The notes under the pieces are model-generated. The model did no database searches and had not been told where the DNA came from. It saw only the letters and a program-made list of their open reading frames with translations. From Megamerina dolium (lineage: Eukaryota; Arthropoda; Insecta; Diptera; Megamerinidae), in the NCBI GenBank assembly GCA_963854835.1, contig OY978525.1, positions 52,373,429 to 52,437,428 of the forward strand: DNA of 64,000 bases, written 5' to 3'. Made by a program: the position numbers and the translations under genes. Below, one piece after another: positions 52,701-64,000 of the stretch (positions are counted from its first letter, which is position 1; each line of letters opens with the position of its first letter).

Positions 52701-53319
52701 TGAAAAAAGCAGATTGCTTACAAAATAAATTGTATTGAAAGGGCTCAAGCAAGTAAATTCAAAATGAATTGATTTCATTGAAAATCGTGAAATTTACAAA
52801 TTTGGCTAAACCAAATTTTTTTGAAATTGCTGAAAAAGACAAATTCAAAATCCATTATTTTCACTAAAATCGTGAAAAAATGCATTATTTTCACTAAAAA
52901 TTGTGCAAAAACAGATTGCTTACAAAATAAATTGTATTGAAGGGGCTCAAACAAGTTAATTCAAAATGAATTGATTTCATTGAAAATCATGAAATTTACA
53001 AATTGTGGCTAAACCAAATTTTTTTGAAATTGCTGAAAAGGACAAATTCAAAATCCATTATTTTCACTAAAATCGTGAAAAAATGCATTATTTTCACTAA
53101 AAATTGTGCAAAAACAGATTGCTTACAAAATAAATTGTATTGAAGGGGCTCAACAAGTTAATTCAAAATGAATTGATTTCATTGAAAATCGTCAAAACTA
53201 CAAATTGAGGCTAAAAAAAATTGTTTTGAGAAGGGTAAAAAAAGCAAATTTATAATCCATTATTTTCACTAAAAATCGTGAAAAAAACAGATTGCTTACA
53301 AAATAAATTGTATTGAAGG
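40771..53319. repeat. Copy 2 of the 12.5-kb segmental duplication
   Basis: It matches 12,565-25,113 with a constant offset of 28,206 bp up to the last base before the Ns. No indel changes the offset anywhere in this span, and I saw no substitution in the lines compared. It contains marker monomers at 47,079 and 53,191, the composite block at about 43.86-45.77 kb, the eight-monomer open stretch 42476-43852 and the 752-bp pair at about 51.7-53.2 kb. Either a very recent duplication or an assembly duplication would give this. Confidence 0.9.
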
Positions 53320-53519
53320 NNNNNNNNNNNNNNNNNNNNNNNNNNNNNNNNNNNNNNNNNNNNNNNNNNNNNNNNNNNNNNNNNNNNNNNNNNNNNNNNN
53401 NNNNNNNNNNNNNNNNNNNNNNNNNNNNNNNNNNNNNNNNNNNNNNNNNNNNNNNNNNNNNNNNNNNNNNNNNNNNNNNNNNNNNNNNNNNNNNNNNNNN
53501 NNNNNNNNNNNNNNNNNNN
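53320..53519. other. Sequence gap of 200 Ns
   Basis: Exactly 200 Ns separate two satellite contigs. The round number suggests a placeholder, not a measured distance. The left flank ends inside the monomer after the marker at 53,191 (GTATTGAAGG) and the right flank starts in the same landmark (AATTGTATTGAAGG) but with a following GTTAATTC/AATCATG context, which in copy 1 precedes the marker monomer. So array sequence is missing, or the two contigs overlap in repeat space. Confidence 0.97.
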
Positions 53520-55782
53520 AATTGTATTGAAGGGGCTCAAACAAGTTAATTCAAAATGAATTGATTTCATTGAAAATCATGAAATTTACAAATTGTGGCT
53601 AAACCAAATTTTTTTGAAATTGCTGAAAAGGACAAATTCAAAATCCATTATTTTCACTAAAATCGTGAAAAAATGCATTATTTTCACTAAAAATTGTGCA
53701 AAAACAGATTGCTTACAAAATAAATTGTATTGAAGGGGCTCAACAAGTTAATTCAAAATGAATTGATTTCATTGAAAATCGTGAAATTTACAAATTGTGG
53801 CTAAACCAAATTTTTTTGAAATTGCTGAAAAAGACAAATTCAAAATCCATTATTTTCACTAAAAATCGAGAAAAAAGCAGATTGCTTACAAAATAAATTG
53901 TATTGAAAGGGCTCAAGCAAGTAAATTCAAAATGAATTGATTTCATTGAAAATCGTGAAATTTACAAATTGTGGCTAAACCAAATTTTTTTGAAATTGCT
54001 GAAAAAAGCAAATTCAAAATCCATTATTTTCACTATCGTGAAAAAAGCAGATTGCTTACAAAATAAATTGTATTGAAAGGGCTCAAGCAAGTAAATTCAA
54101 AATGAATTGATTTCATTGAAAATCGTGAAATTTACAAATTTGGCTAAACCAAATTTTTTTGAAATTGCTGAAAAAGACAAATTCAAAATCCATTATTTTC
54201 ACTAAAAATCGTGAAAAAAGCAGATTGCTTACAAAATAAATTGTATTGAAGGGGCTCAAACAAGTAAATTCAAAATGAATTGATTTCATTGAAAATCGTG
54301 AAATTTACAAATTGTGGCTAAACCAAATTTTTTTGAAATTGCTGAAAAAGACAAATTCAAAATCCATTATTTTCACTAAAAATCGAGAAAAAAGCAGATT
54401 GCTTACAAAATAAATTGTATTGAAAGGGCTCAAGCAAGTAAATTCAAAATGAATTGATTTCATTGAAAATCGTGAAATTTACAAATTGTGGCTAAACCAA
54501 ATTTTTTTGAAATTGCTGAAAAAAGCAAATTCAAAATCCATTATTTTCACTATCGTGAAAAAAGCAGATTGCTTACAAAATAAATTGTATTGAAAGGGCT
54601 CAAGCAAGTAAATTCAAAATGAATTGATTTCATTGAAAATCGTGAAATTTACAAATTTGGCTAAACCAAATTTTTTTGAAATTGCTGAAAAAGACAAATT
54701 CAAAATCCATTATTTTCACTAAAAATCGTGAAAAAAGCAGATTGCTTACAAAATAAATTGTATTGAAGGGGCTCAAACAAGTAAATTCAAAATGAATTGA
54801 TTTCATTGAAAATCGTGAAATTTACAAATTGTGGCTAAACCAAATTTTTTTGAAATTGCTGAAAAAGACAAATTCAAAATCCATTATTTTCACTAAAAAT
54901 CGTGAAAAAAGCAGATTGCTTACAAAATAAATTGTATTGAAGGGGCTCAAACAAGTAAATTCAAAATGAATTGATTTCATTGAAAATCGTGAAAAATACA
55001 AATTGTGGCTAAACCAAATTTTTTTTGAAATTGCTGAAAAAGACAAATTCAAAATCCATTATTTTCACTAAAAATCGTGAAAAAAGCAGATTGCTTACAA
55101 AATAAATTGTATTGAAGGGGCTCAAACAAGTAAATTCAAAATGAATTGATTTCATTGAAAATCGTGAAATTTACAAATTGTGGCTAAACCAAATTTTTTT
55201 GAAATTGCTGAAAAAGACAAATTCAAAATCCATTATTTTCACTAAAAATCGTGAAAAAATCAGATTGCTTACAAAATAAATTGTACTGAAGGGGCTCAAA
55301 CAAGTAAATTCAAAATGACTTGATTTCATTGAAAAACGTGAGAAATACAAATTGTGGCTAAACCAAATTTTTATGAAATTGCTGAAAAAGACAAATTCAA
55401 AATCCATTATTTTCACTAAAAATCGTGAAAAAAGCAGATTGCTTACAAAATAAATTGTATTGAAGGGGCTCAAACAAGTAAATTCAAAATGAATTGATTT
55501 CATTGAAAATCGTGAAAAATACAAATTGTGGCTAAACCAAATTTTTTTTGAAATTGCTGAAAAAGACAAATTCAAAATCCATTATTTTCACTAAAAATCG
55601 TGAAAAAAGCAGATTGCTTACAAAATAAATTGTATTGAAGGGGCTCAAACAAGTAAATTCAAAATGAATTGATTTCATTGAAAATCGTGAAATTTACAAA
55701 TTGTGGCTAAACCAAATTTTTTTGAAATTGCTGAAAAAGACAAATTCAAAATCCATTATTTTCACTAAAAATCGTGAAAAAA
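53520..55782. repeat. Copy 1 of a block repeated at a 3,181-bp offset
   Basis: From the first base after the Ns to about 55,782 the sequence recurs 3,181 bp downstream. Shared markers are ATCGAG at 53,865 and 57,046 and the ATGACTTG variant at about 55,313 and 58,494. It includes a 517-bp tandem pair (ATCGAG at 53,865 and 54,382). The match ends where this copy has GAAAAAAGCAG and the other GAAAAAATCAG. Much of it also resembles 48.4-49.9 kb at an offset of 5,909 bp. Confidence 0.8.
53865..54900. repeat. 517-bp tandem duplication (three variant monomers)
   Basis: Two successive triplets each contain, in order, a monomer with ATCGAGAAAAAAGC, a monomer with the 4-bp-shortened TTTTCACTATCGTG and a monomer with TTTGGC in unit A. 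Three short monomers account for 517 bp rather than 522. The same pair recurs at 57,046 and 57,563. Confidence 0.8.
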
Positions 55783-56700
55783 GCAGATTGCTTACAAAAT
55801 AAATTGTACTGAAGGGGCTCAAACAAGTAAATTCAAAATGAATTGATTTCATTGAAAAACGTGAAAAATACAAATTGTGGCTAAACCAAATTTTTATGAA
55901 ATTGCTGAAAAAGACAAATTCAAAATCCATTATTTTCACTAAAAATCGTGAAAGAAGCAGATTGCTTACAAAATAAATTGTATTGTAGGGGCTCAAACAA
56001 GTAAATTCAAAATGGTTTGATTTCATTGAAAATCGTGAAATTTCCAAATTGTGGCTAAACCAAATTTTTTTGAAATTGCAGAAAAAGACAAATTCAAAAT
56101 CCATTATTTTCACTAAAAATCGTGAAAAAAGCAGATTGCTTACAAAATAAATTGTATTGTAGGGGCTCAAACAAGTAAATTCAAAATGAATTGATTTCAT
56201 TGAAAATCGTGAAATTTCCAAATTGTGGCTAAACCAAATTTTTTTGAAATTGCTGAAAAAGACAAATTCAAAATCCATTATTTTCACTAAAAATCGTGAA
56301 AAAAGCAGATTGCTTACAAAATAAATTGTATTGAAGGGGCTCAAACAAGTAAATTCAAAATGAATTGATTTCATTGAAAAACGTGAAAAATACAAATTGT
56401 GGCTAAACCAAATTTTTTTGAAATTGCTGAAAAAAAGCAAATTCAAAATCCATTATTTTCACTAAAAATCGTGAAAAAAGCAGATTGCTTACAAAATAAA
56501 TTGTATTGAAAGGGCTCAAGCAAGTAAATTCAAAATGAATTGATTTCATTGAAAATCGTGAAATTTACAAATTTGGCTAAACCAAATTTTTTTGAAATTG
56601 CTGAAAAAGACAAATTCAAAATCCATTATTTTCACTAAAATCGTGAAAAAATGCATTATTTTCACTAAAAATTGTGCAAAAACAGATTGCTTACAAAATA
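55782..56700. repeat. Insert block between the 3,181-bp copies
   Basis: The first part (about 55,770-56,110) matches 34,460-34,800, including ATGGTTTGATTTC at 56,012 and GCAGAAAAAG. The second part carries the seven-A variant at about 56,430 and a 202-bp extended monomer as in 51.9-52.2 kb. This block is a mosaic of segments that are otherwise more than 4 kb apart. Confidence 0.7.
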
Positions 56701-58963
56701 AATTGTATTGAAGGGGCTCAAACAAGTTAATTCAAAATGAATTGATTTCATTGAAAATCATGAAATTTACAAATTGTGGCTAAACCAAATTTTTTTGAAA
56801 TTGCTGAAAAGGACAAATTCAAAATCCATTATTTTCACTAAAATCGTGAAAAAATGCATTATTTTCACTAAAAATTGTGCAAAAACAGATTGCTTACAAA
56901 ATAAATTGTATTGAAGGGGCTCAACAAGTTAATTCAAAATGAATTGATTTCATTGAAAATCGTGAAATTTACAAATTGTGGCTAAACCAAATTTTTTTGA
57001 AATTGCTGAAAAAGACAAATTCAAAATCCATTATTTTCACTAAAAATCGAGAAAAAAGCAGATTGCTTACAAAATAAATTGTATTGAAAGGGCTCAAGCA
57101 AGTAAATTCAAAATGAATTGATTTCATTGAAAATCGTGAAATTTACAAATTGTGGCTAAACCAAATTTTTTTGAAATTGCTGAAAAAAGCAAATTCAAAA
57201 TCCATTATTTTCACTATCGTGAAAAAAGCAGATTGCTTACAAAATAAATTGTATTGAAAGGGCTCAAGCAAGTAAATTCAAAATGAATTGATTTCATTGA
57301 AAATCGTGAAATTTACAAATTTGGCTAAACCAAATTTTTTTGAAATTGCTGAAAAAGACAAATTCAAAATCCATTATTTTCACTAAAAATCGTGAAAAAA
57401 GCAGATTGCTTACAAAATAAATTGTATTGAAGGGGCTCAAACAAGTAAATTCAAAATGAATTGATTTCATTGAAAATCGTGAAATTTACAAATTGTGGCT
57501 AAACCAAATTTTTTTGAAATTGCTGAAAAAGACAAATTCAAAATCCATTATTTTCACTAAAAATCGAGAAAAAAGCAGATTGCTTACAAAATAAATTGTA
57601 TTGAAAGGGCTCAAGCAAGTAAATTCAAAATGAATTGATTTCATTGAAAATCGTGAAATTTACAAATTGTGGCTAAACCAAATTTTTTTGAAATTGCTGA
57701 AAAAAGCAAATTCAAAATCCATTATTTTCACTATCGTGAAAAAAGCAGATTGCTTACAAAATAAATTGTATTGAAAGGGCTCAAGCAAGTAAATTCAAAA
57801 TGAATTGATTTCATTGAAAATCGTGAAATTTACAAATTTGGCTAAACCAAATTTTTTTGAAATTGCTGAAAAAGACAAATTCAAAATCCATTATTTTCAC
57901 TAAAAATCGTGAAAAAAGCAGATTGCTTACAAAATAAATTGTATTGAAGGGGCTCAAACAAGTAAATTCAAAATGAATTGATTTCATTGAAAATCGTGAA
58001 ATTTACAAATTGTGGCTAAACCAAATTTTTTTGAAATTGCTGAAAAAGACAAATTCAAAATCCATTATTTTCACTAAAAATCGTGAAAAAAGCAGATTGC
58101 TTACAAAATAAATTGTATTGAAGGGGCTCAAACAAGTAAATTCAAAATGAATTGATTTCATTGAAAATCGTGAAAAATACAAATTGTGGCTAAACCAAAT
58201 TTTTTTTGAAATTGCTGAAAAAGACAAATTCAAAATCCATTATTTTCACTAAAAATCGTGAAAAAAGCAGATTGCTTACAAAATAAATTGTATTGAAGGG
58301 GCTCAAACAAGTAAATTCAAAATGAATTGATTTCATTGAAAATCGTGAAATTTACAAATTGTGGCTAAACCAAATTTTTTTGAAATTGCTGAAAAAGACA
58401 AATTCAAAATCCATTATTTTCACTAAAAATCGTGAAAAAATCAGATTGCTTACAAAATAAATTGTACTGAAGGGGCTCAAACAAGTAAATTCAAAATGAC
58501 TTGATTTCATTGAAAAACGTGAGAAATACAAATTGTGGCTAAACCAAATTTTTATGAAATTGCTGAAAAAGACAAATTCAAAATCCATTATTTTCACTAA
58601 AAATCGTGAAAAAAGCAGATTGCTTACAAAATAAATTGTATTGAAGGGGCTCAAACAAGTAAATTCAAAATGAATTGATTTCATTGAAAATCGTGAAAAA
58701 TACAAATTGTGGCTAAACCAAATTTTTTTTGAAATTGCTGAAAAAGACAAATTCAAAATCCATTATTTTCACTAAAAATCGTGAAAAAAGCAGATTGCTT
58801 ACAAAATAAATTGTATTGAAGGGGCTCAAACAAGTAAATTCAAAATGAATTGATTTCATTGAAAATCGTGAAATTTACAAATTGTGGCTAAACCAAATTT
58901 TTTTGAAATTGCTGAAAAAGACAAATTCAAAATCCATTATTTTCACTAAAAATCGTGAAAAAA
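56701..58963. repeat. Copy 2 of the block repeated at a 3,181-bp offset
   Basis: Matches 53,520-55,782. It contains the 517-bp pair (57,046 and 57,563). From about 57,447 it is simultaneously part of the 9,090-bp-offset match to 48,357 onward, so the two duplications overlap. Confidence 0.8.
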
Positions 58964-61171
58964 TCAGATTGCTTACAAAATAAATTGTACTGAAGGGGCT
59001 CAAACAAGTAAATTCAAAATGACTTGATTTCATTGAAAAACGTGAGAAATACAAATTGTGGCTAAACCAAATTTTTATGAAATTGCTGAAAAAGACAAAT
59101 TCAAAATCCATTATTTTCACTAAAAATCGTGAAAAAAGCAGATTGCTTACAAAATAAATTGTATTGTAGGGGCTCAAACAAGTAAATTCAAAATGAATTG
59201 ATTTCATTGAAAATCGTGAAATTTCCAAATTGTGGCTAAACCAAATTTTTTTGAAATTGCTGAAAAAGACAAATTCAAAATCCATTATTTTCACTAAAAA
59301 TCGTGAAAAAAGCAGATTGCTTACAAAATAAATTGTATTGAAGGGGCTCAAACAAGTAAATTCAAAATGAATTGATTTCATTGAAAATCGTGAAAAATAC
59401 AAATTGTGGCTAAACCAAATTTTTTTTGAAATTGCTGAAAAAAGCAAATTCAAAATCCATTATTTTCACTAAAAATCGTGAAAAAAGCAGATTGCTTACA
59501 AAATAAATTGTATTGAAAGGGCTCAAGCAAGTAAATTCAAAATGAATTGATTTCATTGAAAATCGTGAAATTTACAAATTGTGGCTAAACCAAATTTTTT
59601 TGAAATTGCTGAAAAAGACAAATTCAAAATCCATTATTTTCACTAAAAATCGAGAAAAAAGCAGATTGCTTACAAAATAAATTGTATTGAAAGGGCTCAA
59701 GCAAGTAAATTCAAAATGAATTGATTTCATTGAAAATCGTGAAATTTACAAATTGTGGCTAAACCAAATTTTTTTGAAATTGCTGAAAAAGACAAATTCA
59801 AAATCCATTATTTTCACTAAAAATCGAGAAAAAAGCAGATTGCTTACAAAATAAATTGTATTGAAAGGGCTCAAGCAAGTAAATTCAAAATGAATTGATT
59901 TCATTGAAAATCGTGAAATTTACAAATTGTGGCTAAACCAAATTTTTTTGAAATTGCTGAAAAAAGCAAATTCAAAATCCATTATTTTCACTATCGTGAA
60001 AAAAGCAGATTGCTTACAAAATAAATTGTATTGAAAGGGCTCAGCAAGTAAATTCAAAATGAATTGATTTCATTGAAAATCGTGAAATTTACAAATTTGG
60101 CTAAACCAAATTTTTTTGAAATTGCTGAAAAAGACAAATTCAAAATCCATTATTTTCACTAAAAATCGTGAAAAAAGCAGATTGCTTACAAAATAAATTA
60201 TATTGAAGGGGCTCAAACAAGTAAATTCAAAATGAATTGATTTCATTGAAAATCGTGAAATTTACAAATTGTGGCTAAACCAAATTTTTTTGAAATTGCT
60301 GAAAAAGACAAATTCAAAATCCATTATTTACACTAAAAATCGTGAAAAAAGCATATTGCTTACAAAATAAATTGTATTGAAGGGGCTCAAACAAGTAAAT
60401 TCAAAATGAATTGATTTCATTGAAAATCGTGAAATTTACAAATTGTGGCTAAACCAAATTTTTTTGAAATTGCTGAAAAAGACAAATTCAAAATCCATTA
60501 TTTTCACTAAAAATCGTGAAAAAAGCATATTGCTTACAAAATAAATTGTATTGAAGGGGCTCAAACAAGTAAATTCAAAATGAATTGATTTCATTGAAAA
60601 TCGTGAAATTTACAAATTGTGGCTAAACCAAATTTTTTTGAAATTGCTGAAAAAGACAAATTCAAAATCCATTATTTTCACTAAAAATCGTGAAAAAAGC
60701 ATATTGCTTACAAAATAAATTGTATTGAAGGAGCTCAAACAAGTAAATTCAAAATGAATTGATTTCATTGAAAATCGTGAAATTTACAAATTGTGGCTAA
60801 ACCAAATTTTTTTGAAATTGCTGAAAAAGACAAATTCAAAATCCATTATTTTCACTAAAAATCGTGAAAAAGCAGATTGCTTACAAAATAAATTGTATTG
60901 AAGGGGCTCAAACAAGTAAATTCAAAATGAATTGATTTCATTGAAAAACGTGAAAAATACAAATTGTGGCTAAACCAAATTTTTTTGAAATTGCTGAAAA
61001 AAAGCAAATTCAAAATCCATTATTTTCACTAAAAATCGTGAAAAAAGCAGATTGCTTACAAAATAAATTGTATTGAAAGGGCTCAAGCAAGTAAATTCAA
61101 AATGAATTGATTTCATTGAAAATCGTGAAATTTACAAATTTGGCTAAACCAAATTTTTTTGAAATTGCTGA
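57447..61171. repeat. Copy of 48,357-52,081 (offset 9,090 bp)
   Basis: The order of variants matches 48,357-52,081 base for base where checked. Examples are GGGCTCAGCAAG at 50,947 and 60,037, the TTATTTACACT variant at about 51,236 and 60,326, and GAAGGAGCTC at about 51,639 and 60,729. The offset falls to 8,888 bp after about 61,171, a change of exactly 202 bp, so one extended monomer is missing here. Confidence 0.85.
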
Positions 61172-64000
61172 AAAGGACAAATTCAAAATCCATTATTTTC
61201 ACTAAAATCGTGAAAAAATGCATTATTTTCACTAAAAATTGTGCAAAAACAGATTGCTTACAAAATAAATTGTATTGAAGGGGCTCAACAAGTTAATTCA
61301 AAATGAATTGATTTCATTGAAAATCGTGAAATTTACAAATTGTGGCTAAACCAAATTTTTTTGAAATTGCTGAAAAAGACAAATTCAAAATCCATTATTT
61401 TCACTAAAAATCGTGAAAAAGCAGATTGCTTACAAAATAAATTGTATTGAAGGGGCTCAAACAAGTAAATTCAAAATGAATTGATTTCATTGAAAAACGT
61501 GAAAAATACAAATTGTGGCTAAACCAAATTTTTTTGAAATTGCTGAAAAAAAGCAAATTCAAAATCCATTATTTTCACTAAAAATCGTGAAAAAAGCAGA
61601 TTGCTTACAAAATAAATTGTATTGAAAGGGCTCAAGCAAGTAAATTCAAAATGAATTGATTTCATTGAAAATCGTGAAATTTACAAATTTGGCTAAACCA
61701 AATTTTTTTGAAATTGCTGAAAAAGACAAATTCAAAATCCATTATTTTCACTAAAATCGTGAAAAAATGCATTATTTTCACTAAAAATTGTGCAAAAACA
61801 GATTGCTTACAAAATAAATTGTATTGAAGGGGCTCAAACAAGTTAATTCAAAATGAATTGATTTCATTGAAAATCATGAAATTTACAAATTGTGGCTAAA
61901 CCAAATTTTTTTGAAATTGCTGAAAAGGACAAATTCAAAATCCATTATTTTCACTAAAATCGTGAAAAAATGCATTATTTTCACTAAAAATTGTGCAAAA
62001 ACAGATTGCTTACAAAATAAATTGTATTGAAGGGGCTCAACAAGTTAATTCAAAATGAATTGATTTCATTGAAAATCGTCAAAACTACAAATTGAGGCTA
62101 AAAAAAATTGTTTTGAGAAGGGTAAAAAAAGCAAATTTATAATCCATTATTTTCACTAAAAATCGTGAAAAAAACAGATTGCTTACAAAATAAATTGTAT
62201 TGAAGGGGATCAAACAAATTAATTCAAAATGCATTATTTTCATTGAAAATCATGAGAAATACAAATTGTGGCCAAAACATATTGTTTTAAAATGGCTGAA
62301 AAAATCAAATTCAAAATCCATTATTTTCACTAAAATAGTCAAAAAACCCATTATTTTCACTAAAAATCGTGAAAAAAACAGATTGTTTACAAAATAAATT
62401 ATATTGAAGGGGCTCAAACAAATAAATTCAAAATGAATTGATTTCATTGAAAAACGTGAAAAATACAAATTGTGGCTAAACCAATTTTTTTTGAAATTGC
62501 TGAAAAAGACAAATTCAAAATCCATTATTTTCACTAAAATCGTGAAAAAATGCATTATTTTCACTAAAAATTGTGCAAAAACAGATTGCTTACAAAATAA
62601 ATTGTATTGAAGGGGCTCAACAAGTTAATTCAAAATGAATTGATTTCATTGAAAATCGTGAAATTTACAAATTGTGGCTAAACCAAATTTTTTTGAAATT
62701 GCTGAAAAAGACAAATTCAAAATCCATTATTTTCACTAAAAATCGTGAAAAAGCAGATTGCTTACAAAATAAATTGTATTGAAGGGGCTCAAACAAGTAA
62801 ATTCAAAATGAATTGATTTCATTGAAAAACGTGAAAAATACAAATTGTGGCTAAACCAAATTTTTTTGAAATTGCTGAAAAAAAGCAAATTCAAAATCCA
62901 TTATTTTCACTAAAAATCGTGAAAAAAGCAGATTGCTTACAAAATAAATTGTATTGAAAGGGCTCAAGCAAGTAAATTCAAAATGAATTGATTTCATTGA
63001 AAATCGTGAAATTTACAAATTTGGCTAAACCAAATTTTTTTGAAATTGCTGAAAAAGACAAATTCAAAATCCATTATTTTCACTAAAATCGTGAAAAAAT
63101 GCATTATTTTCACTAAAAATTGTGCAAAAACAGATTGCTTACAAAATAAATTGTATTGAAGGGGCTCAAACAAGTTAATTCAAAATGAATTGATTTCATT
63201 GAAAATCATGAAATTTACAAATTGTGGCTAAACCAAATTTTTTTGAAATTGCTGAAAAGGACAAATTCAAAATCCATTATTTTCACTAAAATCGTGAAAA
63301 AATGCATTATTTTCACTAAAAATTGTGCAAAAACAGATTGCTTACAAAATAAATTGTATTGAAGGGGCTCAACAAGTTAATTCAAAATGAATTGATTTCA
63401 TTGAAAATCGTGAAATTTACAAATTGTGGCTAAACCAAATTTTTTTGAAATTGCTGAAAAAGACAAATTCAAAATCCATTATTTTCACTAAAAATCGAGA
63501 AAAAAGCAGATTGCTTACAAAATAAATTGTATTGAAAGGGCTCAAGCAAGTAAATTCAAAATGAATTGATTTCATTGAAAATCGTGAAATTTACAAATTG
63601 TGGCTAAACCAAATTTTTTTGAAATTGCTGAAAAAAGCAAATTCAAAATCCATTATTTTCACTATCGTGAAAAAAGCAGATTGCTTACAAAATAAATTGT
63701 ATTGAAAGGGCTCAAGCAAGTAAATTCAAAATGAATTGATTTCATTGAAAATCGTGAAATTTACAAATTTGGCTAAACCAAATTTTTTTGAAATTGCTGA
63801 AAAAGACAAATTCAAAATCCATTATTTTCACTAAAAATCGTGAAAAAAGCAGATTGCTTACAAAATAAATTGTATTGAAGGGGCTCAAACAAGTAAATTC
63901 AAAATGAATTGATTTCATTGAAAATCGTGAAATTTACAAATTGTGGCTAAACCAAATTTTTTTGAAATTGCTGAAAAAGACAAATTCAAAATCCATTATT
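61171..64000. repeat. HOR fragments at the window end
   Basis: From about 61,4 kb to 62,530 the order follows 52.5-53.3 kb and then the HOR after the marker monomer at 62,079. At about 62,545 it switches back to the pre-marker order (TGCATT and CTCAACAAG where other copies have CGCATT and CTCAAACAAGTAAATTC). Another extended monomer follows at about 63,090. From about 63,380 it repeats the ATCGAG (63,495), TTTTCACTATCGTG (about 63,655) and TTTGGC triplet of 53.86-54.38 kb. The array runs on past the end of the window. Confidence 0.75.

Larger units (their letters stand above)
1..64000. repeat. Uninterrupted 174-bp satellite array
   Basis: The window is a head-to-tail array of roughly 350 monomers with a basic period of 174 bp, broken only by a run of Ns and by one island of 87-bp units. 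Landmarks recur once per monomer in the same orientation, for example AATTGTATTGAAGGGGCTC, GTGGCTAAACCAAA and ATTGCTTACAAAATAAATTG. I saw no inverted monomer, no unrelated insertion and no telomere-type repeat. The hand-counted consensus has about 26% G+C. Arrays of this length and local homogeneity are typical of eukaryotic centromeric, pericentromeric or subtelomeric heterochromatin; which of these applies cannot be decided from sequence. Monomers differ by substitutions, T-run and A-run length changes and small indels, and these variants are shared between distant copies, which shows block duplication as well as point mutation. Confidence 0.97.

Noticed and set aside
53250..53570. Open frames spanning the N run
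   Set aside because: They consist almost wholly of undetermined residues and cannot be real calls.
1..64000. CRISPR array or other prokaryotic direct-repeat system
   Set aside because: The repeats are 87 or 174 bp, contiguous, and without unique spacers; no associated protein genes are present.
1..64000. A genome segment from an AT-rich protist with repeat-rich surface proteins
   Set aside because: Such genes show non-repetitive flanks, signal peptides and codon-level patterns. Here all sequence, including between open frames, is the same satellite.
1..64000. CENP-B box
   Set aside because: The box needs a CGGG core in its right part; I saw no CGGG in the consensus monomer or in the island unit, though I could not run a full pattern search.

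Overview
The whole window is satellite DNA. I see no protein-coding gene, RNA gene, transposon or CRISPR array. From base 1 to 64000 (apart from a run of 200 Ns) the sequence is one head-to-tail array of an AT-rich repeat with a basic period of 174 bp. All copies I read run in the same orientation. A hand count of the consensus gives about 26% G+C, with the given strand richer in A than T (76 A to 53 T per monomer). The organism is almost certainly a eukaryote, and the locus looks like centromeric, pericentromeric or other heterochromatin. The sequence alone does not let me name the taxon or show that it is a functional centromere.

The 174-bp monomer is a dimer of two diverged 87-bp units, here called A and B. 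They align without gaps at 59 of 87 positions. At 35.31-37.39 kb lies an island of 24 tandem units of a third, simple 87-bp type. It aligns without gaps to both halves (74/87 with B, 65/87 with A), so it looks like a relic or close relative of the monomeric ancestor of the dimer. Each half-unit carries the decamer AATCGTGAAA inside a short inverted repeat.

Layout: 0-1.05 kb, a 371-bp local duplication. 1.05-3.2 kb, regular 174-bp monomers. 3.2-12.7 kb, a 4,729-bp tandem duplication. 12.57-25.11 kb, a composite segment repeated at 40.77-53.32 kb (offset 28,206 bp). 25.0-33.2 kb, a higher-order repeat (HOR) of 2,092 bp marked by a divergent monomer. 33.2-35.3 kb, regular monomers. 35.31-37.39 kb, the 87-bp island. 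37.4-40.8 kb, patches shared with 17.7-18.4 and 32.1-33.0 kb. 53,320-53,519, Ns. 53.5-64 kb, rearranged copies of 48-53 kb blocks at offsets of 3,181 and 9,090 bp.

Many long open frames exist on the minus strand, the longest 458 codons. They arise because 174 and 87 are multiples of three and one minus-strand frame of the consensus lacks stops. I do not regard them as genes. The biology here is satellite evolution: dimerisation, HOR formation, in-register gain and loss of variant monomers, conversion-like patches and segmental duplication. Some of the largest duplications could be assembly effects and need checking against long reads. Boundaries are read by eye and are usually good to a few tens of bases.
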